Positions 54,997 to 64,000 of a stretch of DNA of 64,000 nt are shown in pieces (position 1 is the stretch's first letter; each line of letters starts with the position of its first letter). The translations under genes and the position numbers were made by a program. Under the pieces are notes generated by a model. It saw nothing but the letters and a program-made list of their open reading frames with translations. It did not search any database and was not told the origin of the DNA. The DNA comes from Pyronema omphalodes. Taxonomy: Eukaryota; Ascomycota; Pezizomycetes; Pezizales; Pyronemataceae. The stretch spans positions 1 to 64,000 of the forward strand of contig JAJJXM010000041.1 of NCBI GenBank assembly GCA_024516155.1. The letters are read 5' to 3'.

Positions 54997-56992
54997 TTCA
55001 GAGTTGATGAAGTGAATCGGTGTTTTCGAACAGGAAGATTTTGCCAATTGGTAAGACAATTTAACGAAAGGCAATAGACACTTCGAGACGAGCTGGATGA
55101 TAAAACTATGGAAGCAAAGTAAAAAACGAGGGAGACCAAGGCCTATTTATCTATTTGCTGTAATTCGGGGTGTAAGGGGTGTTGAAGAATATACTCCTAG
55201 TTCCTGGGGTGAATTGTTTCGTGTAAGGATGCAATTCAGGGAAACTCTATTGCATTTTCTGGTCGCTTGTGACATGTTCTGGTGGCTGAAAGTACTCTGT
55301 AATTTTGTGGTGTAGTATCGCCGCTGCATATATGTAGCCTAGTTTGTCACATCGGTGGATTGCAGGGGTGTGTAATTGTTTCCAACCATTCCGCAAGGAT
55401 TGGTCCGGTCACGATTTTTTATTCGCAATGAACATTCACAAGCTATGGGATAATCTGCAATTTCTATCTACGTACATGGCAATCAGGTATGTACATACGT
55501 AACTATATTAAGCCCCTTGGACACCTTGCGGGGTTTAGTGTTGGAGACATATATATTAGGCTATTCCATAACAATCATCAGCATGCTGTTCAACGCTTTT
55601 GGTAGGTGATAACAGGCGATGAGTTGATTTTGAACCTTACGGAACCAAGACAATTCACCGACTGAATGTCAAAATGTTGCCGAATCCCGTCTCGCTGAGT
55701 AAGTGGTCCTAAGCCGCCTGTAAAGTGTGTATCGGGCAGACTTTTAATTTAAAAGCCGACATGCCTAGCGGGCTACAGGAGCTATGAAACTGAACAAAAT
55801 TAAAATCAACTTTGTACTTCGTCCTCTTCTTCCTTTCTTTGACATCTTTCGCTCACAGGTGCGGCTCGTCAAGGAGTGCTGCATGGAAACGAAAATCGAC
55901 TTATCTATCCATAGAATCCTAATTGATCATGTGAGCGTCAAATATGCAAAATCACGTCATTATCGCTCCGTGGTTGGGCTGTACCGAGATCCCGTGTCCG
56001 GAAACGTTGGTTGCTAGGCTGTGCGATCATGATGGGGTCACGCCCGGGCGGTCGGTGTTTTGCGTGATTCATCGTATCCCCGACACAGTTTTGGAGCTGG
56101 GCGGATTAGGAAAATCAAAACCGATTACGGTAGTAATTTGACGCAATACATATGCCACCTGGCCAATTTCAATCCATCTACCCCGGAACCGGTAAATCAC
56201 TGGTTGAAAAAATTGATTGTACCTGCAGTTTTAAGCGAAAGAGAGCTGTAGATATCATTGGAATCCCGCGTGCGATAGTAGCCACACTACTGTTCAGTCA
56301 GCACTGTATGTGCTGTGCTCATCAGTGATCACACAAAACTGTCCCTGCATTAGCGCCGTTACAATCCATCGATGTCGTACACAACGAACACATATTAGTG
56401 TTGGGGTGGAGGTTCGACTGAGTACAGTACTATGATGCAAGCATCGGGTTCAGTTCGAGACACGTCGTTGATGATATCGATGCTTGCGCGCGCCCGACAT
56501 AAAAGTGACGAATTCCCCGACGGAAGAAGCTTCCATGGGTAAACAAGAATTGTCTCCATTTATACTACCCTACATTGGGAACTTGACAGCATTTGTGTTT
56601 GCGCTCTTGATTATTTATTGATGGCATGGAGTCGTGAAAATGTATTGCAGGGTGGATGCATTTTTAGCCGGACAAGATTGCAATGCTGCCAGGCACTTGG
56701 AACCCGGGTTCCATATTTTAAGGTTAACCTGGTCAAAACTACCGAGTCCCAACACATGGATCCCGTCCTTACAGGGATAAATGTCTGAGGGCAATCTAAT
56801 GTTCCGAGATTTACTCATTTATTTATTGAATCATACACTGACCGAGGCCTAAAAGGCCCATGCAGGAAAAAATAACAAAATACCTAATACCCGTCCTCGT
56901 GAAATTAGCCACCTTATGAGGACCCCCGATCAGTGTTCCGAGATGTCCATCAAAGTCCAAAGCGCGAGTGATTCAATATGAACCGGCTATAT
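54997..56992. other. Intergenic, no supported gene
   Basis: 55000-55330 still matches the leader region of the 50779 gene (GAGACCAAGGCC(C/T)ATTTAT, TATACTCCTAG-like blocks). The rest has no recognisable feature. Confidence 0.5.
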
Positions 56993-57256
56993 TTTTTTTT
57001 TTTTTTTATTTCATACACGCCTCTAACCCTACGGTTATGGCGGATGCTACCTATATACATTATTAACCCTAGAATGTTACTTCTAGGGTCACCGGGAACG
57101 CCCCGGAGCGGTCAATCTGTTTTCGGGGTGTAGCCCCCCTCCTGCCTTTTCCTCTTCCTTTTCTAGTCTATCTCGTCTTTGTGTCCCTGAGCCCTGTGCG
57201 CTCCCCAAATCACCCTTCCCGGTGTTTGGTATCCTCCACCCTTCCCCGTGAGCACC

Positions 57257-57296
<40 letters not shown>

Positions 57297-57538
57297 GTCC
57301 CCTAATTCAACCTCTACAACCTTCTCTTCTTCCCCTGTTCTCGTCTCCTTCCCTTCCTCCCAAACATCTTCACTCCTCTCCTTTCCTCCCGTCTTCCTCT
57401 CCTGCCTCGTCTCCACTCCACTCCTCTCGTCTTTTCCTCCTCTGCTCTCTCTCCCGTCCTTCCCCATTCCTCCTCGCCGTTCCTCTCTCTCCCTGCTCTC
57501 TTCTTCTCCTTCTCCTTCTCCTTCTTCTTTTATTTTAT

Positions 57539-57575
<37 letters not shown>

Positions 57576-57609
57576 TTTTTTTTTTAGTGTTCCTCTGCCG
57601 GGTCCAGTA
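56993..57609 (-). mobile_element. SINE-like retroposon, copy 3 (longest)
   Basis: 617 bp flanked by 15-bp direct repeats ATGAACCGGCTATAT (56978-56992 and 57610-57624). On the minus strand it ends in a short A-tail (57007-56993). The 3' half matches copies 1 and 2 (CGGAGCGGTC, AGCCCTGTGCGCTC). A T35 run at 57260-57294 interrupts the body where copy 2 has only CT. The 5' half is purine-rich (GAAGGAG, then (AATAAT)n and TAAAATAAAA). No ORF for its own mobilisation, so a LINE must have supplied it. Confidence 0.9.
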
Positions 57610-57624
57610 ATGAACCGGCTATAT

Positions 57625-58428
57625 GTGAGCTATGTATTCCCGTAGTCAATAGTGGTCCATAAATTTGAGGGGCAGGGGCACGTACTAGGTGACTCTCGCG
57701 ACGAAACGTATCCCACGATACGCGCGCGTCATTTGCGCACTCAATCATAACCACGCAATACAGGAAGCCGCAACCATAGAATTGAAGTCAGCCTTGTGGA
57801 GAAAGTTCTACGCTTTAACAATTCATTTGAGGAAAATATAAATATACAGAGATGCGTTGAAAATACCGTATTCTATATGGGCTGGGAAAATGGGTCAAGG
57901 CCCTTTTCATTGGCTACATATATACTCACTAAGCGTCGGCCAGATAAATTTTGAAAACCTGGGTATTTTGAACAGTCGAAAAATAAGAGCGGTGTTGCAA
58001 GAAAGAAAATGGAGTCATATTACACCACTCGGGCCAGCTTTAATTCCTGTCACTACGCCTGTATTGGCGAGCAAAAACTGTCGATATCGCGGCTTACAGG
58101 GTAATAGGTGTGGGTGTGATTAGGTTACTTATTACCAAAAATAGTGGGCGATGACAGGGTCCTGCATAGCCTCTGAAAACATACATAGAAATTGGAATGA
58201 TAGATTGTAATCAGGCTGTTCAGGTGGACAAAACTGCTGCGCCCCGACGGAGATCACGATTCATGGAAGTAATATTCAATTATTGCTATACCCTTATGGG
58301 AGGTTCTCAAGTATAAAAACAGAAAGCATAAAATATTTGAAGAGTATGTCAAATAAACAACAAGCATAATAAAATGAAAGTATCTCTCGATAGGGCTGGG
58401 GAGCTAGTCTGAATAAAAACGAGCAACA
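57625..58428. other. Intergenic 3' flank of the 58429 gene
   Basis: No gene. Near 58345-58370, CAAATAAACAACAAGCA recurs at 44845-44865 downstream of the paralogous 44924 gene, confirming that the two loci are duplicates. Confidence 0.6.
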
Positions 58429-59067
58429 TTATCCTTGGTAAACTCTTACCCCCTGATCCTTCTGTCCTTCAGAAAGCCAAAGATTCATCGAGTAGCTCAG
58501 GTGGTTGGGGATAACACCGATTGTCTCAATCACCATTGGCTCAGTAGCTTCATTGCCTATGTTTGGCGGCGTCCGTCAGTCCAGAATGAACTTTGACTCA
58601 CCCTGAAAGTGATAAGAGGATACCTGATTCATGTCCGAAGGAAGAAGCAGTGATCGGGTTGTTCACAATCGTATGCGGATCGCATGTGGTTCGAGTGGTA
58701 TCCAATGGCACAGTAGCTTCGATTCCTGTGTTTAGCGGTGTCTGTTGGTCAAGAAGTGACTTGTAAGGGAATACCTGAATCATTCCCGATGGAGGAAGTA
58801 GTGGTGTTGTTGTTCTGGACGTCATGAGGAACGTCTGTGGTATTATCGGTATCTAATGTGGCTCCATTGTCTGTGATTGAAAACATCTGTCAATTAAAAA
58901 GGCACTCATATGCTAGTCCGGAAGACTACTAGCAGCATACCAGAATTATTGACAATAGAAGTATCGTTGGTGACATTAAACTTGACAGCATTGGAACCAG
59001 TGGCTGTGGAACCAACGGCTATGGTATCATTGTTCATATCAGCGTTTTGGCCGGTAGACAGGATCAT
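58429..59067 (-). CDS. WLS-tail family protein with a duplicated internal exon
   Basis: Exons 59067-58941, 58870-58775, 58725-58624 and 58556-58429; introns 70, 49 and 67 nt (GTATGC...CACAG; GTATTC...CACAG; GTATCC...CATAG), all phase 1; 150 residues. Starts MILSTGQNADMNNDTIAVG. Exon 2 (DNGATLDTDNTTD ... SSIGNDS) and exon 3 (GIEATVPLDTTRTT ... SSFGHES) are diverged duplicates of each other and of the single middle exon of 44924-45405. The last exon has GNEATEPMVIETIG and ends LSYSMNLWLSEGQKDQGVRVYQG. No signal peptide; function unknown. Confidence 0.75.
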
Positions 59068-60980
59068 TTCGTTATAGCTTTCGAGGAGTAATCAGAGTCT
59101 GAATGAAGGTGGAAGACCAGAAAGTATTGTGAGGGAGGGAAGGTAGGATAAAAGTGTTGATGAGAACACGGAGTGAAGAAAGCGTGGAGAGGCAAGAGCA
59201 TATTTATGTTGAGAGGAAATTGAAGAGACCGATTATAAAGGGATGGACGGCTGCAGTGAGCCAAAGCCTTACAAAAAGATTGATTCCATCGTGTCGTGTG
59301 TGTATATGCAACTGTACTTTTGCAATGCATGTTGTAAGAAATCTGTGAGGGCCGTGCGATCATCAGTACTACAACAGGGATCCCAGACTCGGTACATACC
59401 GGCAAAAACATGCATGAGAAAAGGCAGCTGTTGAGCCAATGAGCGCAAACATTCATACCAGAGTGCAGTTGAAAAGTTTCTTTTCTGACTAAATCAAGCG
59501 TAGCACAAACACAAGGCTATTGCCCGTACCATTCAGACACAGACTTTATTAAATTAGCTAACTGCTTGGTCGGCCCGTAGGCAAAAAATAAAAATTTCTC
59601 CAAACTTCATCTTTTCTTGCGACCCAAAATACACGCTTTCGCTACAGATACACAAATGAGAGTGCACCCCAGCAAAATATACTAGGCAACGCGTCCTCGG
59701 AAACAACAGTGTAACTATAGCTACTCCATCGCCCAATGAAAGGCGAGGCGGTCACCAGAAATATTGACACACATTTTTAACCATCAAACACCGATGCGAC
59801 AGAAATCCGTTGGCAGTTTAAATTTCGTGTGGCCGGACCTTCTGTTCATCCTGGAAGTCATGCGCGTATATGTGCGACGTGCGTTGATGGGGAGCGGTTG
59901 GGTGAGGCCGCATTAAGCAGAGCATCGAGGCATTCAGAACGCCAGAACATGTTTAATTGTTGCTGGAAGAACTGTAGATAAAAAAGAGTGGGTTGCAAGG
60001 ACTCGCAGAAGCCCGTTGCAGTACAAAACCGCCATTCCATGTGGAATCGGGGCCGAACCTTGTCTTCAACCAGCTTTTGTCTCATTTTGCTCAAACAATT
60101 CTCCGCCGCAGTGTCTCACAGCGTTTCCAGCTGACTTCTGATGCAGCTTTTAATTTCCTATTCTTCCCGAGCATTTGGCTAAGAAGTGCATTATTGCATT
60201 TTTCTAGAGCACCTTAGGTGACATCTCATTGTCGCTCACCAGGTCTCAGACCCCCTTTGGTGTTTTGCGTGTGAAGAAAACCGGAGGTCCGGTTTTTATT
60301 TATTTAATGGGGTTAGCTGAGAACGCGCGTAATAGCTACCGAAACCCCCCACCCCCCCCCCCCCCCCCCCCCCACACACACACAGCAAGACCCCCAACAA
60401 CAACACAACATAGATTGAGTGTTAGTCCTCCCCTCCCACTGGCGCCCCTTCTGATTTATAGGGCCCCTGTGTTCCTTGTGAAACCATGACCCATGCCTGT
60501 TATGCTCAGAGCGGAGGGAAACGAAGCGACTAGGCCGTAATTGCTTATAACGTGTCCGACGTATCTACAGTGGAGAACTTCCCGTAAGACTATAGCAACG
60601 CTTTTTCTATTACATTTTCCAACAGAACACAATGCCATCCAATCAACCAAGAGTTGTAACTCTGAAATGACAAAGGCATTGGGGTCAGAGACGCGCTCAA
60701 TCGTAATAAGCGAATTCGTAACAATTTACGGTAACAATTTGCTGTAAAATGCAATAGAAAAATTGTTGCTATAGCGTGTCTATAGCCTTACGGTAAGAGC
60801 TATAACTGCACGTTACATCATGCCGCTATTCCACAGCTCAAACACTTTCAGGATTCGGCAATTTTTATATTTTTCATTTCTTTTTCATCGATGATTCATT
60901 TACTTTATTTTTGTTTTATTTTTTTATTTTTACTTCTCTACTTTTTTGCAGCGGTGTAAGAAAGGGGGGGGGAGGGGGGA
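59068..60980. other. Intergenic, no supported gene
   Basis: The first part is the promoter side of the 58429 gene. A C-rich run at 60345-60372 followed by (CA)n is the only clear feature. Remaining frames are short. Confidence 0.5.
60345..60383. repeat. Poly-C tract plus (CA)n
   Basis: CCCCCCACC, then an unbroken run of more than 20 C, then ACACACACACAG. It could form quadruplex or i-motif structures; assembly length is unreliable here. Confidence 0.95.
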
Positions 60981-61275
60981 TGGGGGAGGGAGGAGGGGGC
61001 TTTTCATCGGATATAATTCACTAAATCAGTGATACCAGCAACATCGTATGACACAGCAAAACGGAAAATTCAATTTTCTCGCCTTGAACGCCTCCACAAG
61101 CAACTGCACACTAAATCAGAAACTTCAAATTTTATTATAGGGATTAAGCATGACTGAGTACAGCTACAGAACTAGTTTAGATACTCATGCAGTGTTTTGG
61201 CATCTAAATTCCCTATCTTCGTTTATATCGTCAAGAAATATCTGTGTGCACATTAGGGAATCCCAAATCTCTGTG
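60981..61275 (+). repeat. Duplicated module with G-rich front, copy 1
   Basis: A G-rich run (60965-61000), then CTTTTCATCGGATATAATTCACT and, about 200 bp later, TTTGGCATCTAAATTCCCTAT and TCGTCAAGAAATATCTGTGTG. The same order occurs at 63655-63945. No coding potential. Confidence 0.65.
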
Positions 61276-61404
61276 AAGCGATGGATCGCGGCTCAAATAT
61301 AATTGCCTCAGCACATGACAATTGTTCCTGATAAAGCACAGTATTGAGAAGGATTACGGTTCAAGTAGAAGAAAGCCTCCGGGTTTCTGCATGGTTTGAC
61401 CCAG

Positions 61405-61565
61405 AGCTCCCCACGGTCCGTCCAGGACTGCGGACTGGACCGGACTATATGGTGTAGTCCAGTCCAGTCCGATGTTTTCAAGGACTGCGGCCATGTAGTC
61501 CGGTCCAGGTTTCGAAAAAAAAAAGACTGGACCGGACCGCAGATGACTGCCGGACCGCAGGTTTC
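61405..61565 (+). repeat. GGTCC-rich short repeat, copy F
   Basis: Opens CAGAGCTCCCCACGGTCCGTCC, dense in GGACTGGACCGGAC, with an A10 run at 61517-61526. It forms an inverted pair with copy G about 0.6 kb away. Confidence 0.8.
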
Positions 61566-62069
61566 TCGCTTATACCTAAGCACTAGTGATTGAGACAAGC
61601 TATCGCGGCTGACAAAACAAGCTGAGCCCTAGAGAGGCCGCTTGCCGCTCAACCTGAGTGGAGCTAGAATCCTCAACTGCAAAAATCTTTTCTCGACGCG
61701 TGTTCGCTTCCACCACTGATTAGTCCTAAGGATTTTTCTTGGTACTCTGTGTTTAAAACTTCCTCCAAATAAATGTTACAACCGCAACCCCCCCCCCCTC
61801 CCCTTACCCCATCACGGTGAGATTTTCTCATATACGCCTGCTGATCATTGTCTTTTCCTATCCACCGCACGCCGTTTGCATTTTATCGTCTGCGAGACTG
61901 ATGGACCTGAATCGTTACAATATTCCTTTTCTTCACTGGAATTTGGTCAAAACGGGGAAAAATAGGGAAAAAAAGACATAAATACTTTGGCAAGTCAGTA
62001 AAACTACTTGGATCTGCACTGAAATTTCAGAGATCAAATCTTGGAGAGTAGGACATAACCCAATAAAGC

Positions 62070-62275
62070 TGCAGTCACCTACGGTCACCCATGGTCACCT
62101 GCAAGTGATTTGGTATGACCCGATGGTCGCCTACGGTCACCCACAGGCGGTCCAGTCCACCGTGGAAAAATGACTGCCAGTCCCAGTCCAAGCACGGGAC
62201 CGGACTGTGATATGTGGTCCAGTCCGGTCCGCAGCCAGGACTGGACCGGACGGACCGTGGGGAGCTCTGGTTTGA
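62070..62275 (-). repeat. GGTCC-rich short repeat, copy G
   Basis: On the minus strand it opens CCAGAGCTCCCCACGGTCCG, continues through GGACCGGACTGGACCACATA, and ends with repeated GGTGACCGTAGGTGAC and GGTGACCATGGGTGACC. The longest and best-preserved copy. Confidence 0.8.
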
Positions 62276-62284
62276 CCGTAACAT

Positions 62285-63640
62285 TACTTTGTTTCACTGG
62301 TTGAACCTTCCCTGAAGTCCGCTGTCCATCAATATGAGATAGAGGGTAGATCGTGCTATGTGCCCTTAAACCAGGCATCCTCGCTGTACGCGATCACAAT
62401 GTCCCCAGTCAACAAACGCCGCAAGTTGCTCTTAACAATGAATGCCAATATTATTGAAGAGCAGAAGTCATATCCTAGCACTATTGCCCTGATGGGCTCT
62501 TGAACTTTCCCAGCAGCGCCGAAGCCTACAGGCCGGCCTGTGGAACACACGAGCACCGGTGCGCACGAGGGCTGGAGCTCTATTATATGTACCCCTATAT
62601 GCCACCTGATGAGTGTATCGCGTTCCCATTTCACACCTAGCCGCTTGGCTACGTATAATCACTATGGCTTGGCATTTACTATACCGTACAATTTACCACT
62701 ACAGCGTAACGTTATGTTACGTTTCGTTGCGTTACGTTACTGGAACACGCTAGGCGCCCATCTCAGTCTTGAATGTCGGGACGCGGTAAGTGGGACTTCA
62801 TACAGCACTGTACCGCTTTCGATTCCGGTTCCGTATTTAGGCCTCGCTGTCTTGAGTTCTAGATTCACGGCAGGTCACGGGCAACCAACCTCTTTAAAAT
62901 TGAATCTTTCCCCATCTTCAGATGAATCAACGGATGATGGACCAACCTGCCGAGATGAAACACATCTGTTGATGACGACTTGATTCGCTTACAAGTCATG
63001 TTCTTTTGATCGCAACCCGTAATTGACATGGTCAACCTGCAAACTCTCGTTAAAAAAGTTACAATACGAGCATGAACCTTTGACATCCTTTTAACCAGTT
63101 CTTTTCTACTCTTATGGTAGCGAAATACATACAGTGTGAACAATATGAACAGGTTTAGACTTGAAATGAATTCTATTGGTTTATGCGGTGGATGGGGAGG
63201 GGACAGCAGGTTGGGTAGCACTGCTACCGCAGCCGCTCTTTAACTCTAAGCTCGCTAAAAGAAGTCCTTTAAATTTTTGGAGAGAGAGACCAACTCCCTA
63301 TGCACGCCTTATCATGTCTAGGGGTCTTTCCGTTCGGAGGGGGTGGGAGGGGGGGGGGGGGGGTGGGGAGGCAACAGTTGGGGTTCATAGTGACAATGAC
63401 GTTTCCCCACATACTAGAAGTTGCTTGCCTGCTCTGCATACCTCCTATTTAATGCAAGTCTGCAATTCTATGGGGCATCCCATCCTTTTTGTTAGCATGC
63501 GGTAACTTTGTAGTGTTATATGTATAGTGTTGTGTTCTGCTCGCAAAGTCTGACTAGTGGTTTGCATCACAGTGCTTGGTCTCTATGTCCAAATGCCTTT
63601 CTCATGTTAAACATCACACCATTCGGCAGATGAAATACAG
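62285..63640. other. Intergenic, no supported gene
   Basis: Overlapping frames on both strands at 62356-63221 lack domains and splice structure. A GTTACGTT-type repetition lies at 62705-62740, and a poly-G tract at 63345-63370. Confidence 0.5.
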
Positions 63641-63654
63641 CAATGATGAGCCTG

Positions 63655-63945
63655 TTTTTCTGCGGCGGGGGAGGGGGGGGGGGAGCAGATTTTCACCGGA
63701 TATACTTTACTATACGTGAAATACGAGTGACATATTATGAGCGCGGAAACATGGGAAATTTTGAATCAGTACCCCGTCCGCCAGCACAAAGTCACTGCAC
63801 ACCAAATTGTTCTTATGGTGTTTCGAATTTTCATTACGGATACCAAAAAAGCTACTAATATAATTTAGGAACCAATGCAAAGCGCTTGAATTGGCATTCC
63901 CTGTCTCAGTTGAATACGTCGAGAAGTATCTGTATATACATCACT
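63655..63945 (+). repeat. Duplicated module with G-rich front, copy 2
   Basis: GGGGGAGGGGGGGGGGGAGC, then TTTTCACCGGATATACTTTACT, later TTGGCATTCCCTGTCTCAGTTG and CGTCGAGAAGTATCTGTATAT. Parallels 60981-61275; the short block TTTTACCGGATACATTTTCC...AATACGAGTGAT at 46480-46535 is a third, partial copy. Confidence 0.65.
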
Positions 63946-64000
63946 GGCTCCCGGATCTTGGTTACTTAAACGATAATAAGTAGTTATAATCACCACAAGT

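Noticed and set aside
57181..57645. 154-codon frame rich in Phe, Ser and Leu
   Set aside because: It spans the pyrimidine-rich strand and T35 run of SINE-like copy 3; not a protein gene.

Overview
The window looks like nuclear DNA of a filamentous ascomycete. Introns are short (55-102 nt) with GT...AG ends and CTAAC/CTGAY-type branch sites. There are intron-containing nuclear tRNAs, a spliceosomal U2 snRNA gene, a chromodomain Ty3/Gypsy element and a Tnp2/CACTA-like transposase of a type widespread in fungi. Genes are sparse and repeats and small secreted-peptide genes are many, so a repeat-rich Pezizomycete such as a truffle or morel relative is possible. That placement is inference; no marker here fixes the species.

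Region 1 (about 0.5-15.8 kb) is nested transposons. A CACTA-like element carries a large transposase gene on the minus strand and a divergent two-exon companion gene on the plus strand, with subterminal repeats and a GTAGTG terminus at 15779. A complete 8.9-kb chromovirus (2694-11590; 1356-bp LTRs, 5-bp target duplication GATAT) sits inside the transposase. Removing it restores the transposase frame exactly. Gag, protease and RT-integrase lie in three frames, each stepped by -1 from the one before.

Region 2 (15.8-30 kb) is ordinary gene space: tRNA-Glu(CTC), a small SET-domain protein with a C-terminal exon that is easily missed, a two-exon GH31 alpha-xylosidase/alpha-glucosidase, two identical intron-containing tRNA-Leu(CAA) genes, a U2 snRNA gene, a foldback element, and a low-complexity protein (29175-29894).

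Region 3 (25.6-38 kb) holds a dispersed cluster of four intact genes and one decayed gene for secreted precursor peptides. All share a signal peptide, a phase-1 intron right after it, usually a Kex2-like dibasic site, and a six-cysteine mature domain of pattern C-x4-C-x3-C-x(11-12)-C-x(10-12)-CC. I do not recognise this family.

Region 4 (44.9-59.1 kb) holds small multi-exon genes whose products end in the same 19-residue tail (WLS-[EQ]-x6-V-[RK]-x-[YF]-x-[GA]-stop), spread by segmental duplication. One is a pseudogene and one has an internally duplicated exon. The 29.2-kb gene ends in the same tail without a gap, although the rest of it is unrelated. I cannot assign a function.

Several non-autonomous repeats fill the 39-63 kb stretch: a SINE-like retroposon with clear 13-15 bp target duplications (three copies), at least seven copies of a GGTCC-rich short repeat, and anciently duplicated modules. 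tRNA-Ala(AGC) and tRNA-Thr(AGT) also lie here.
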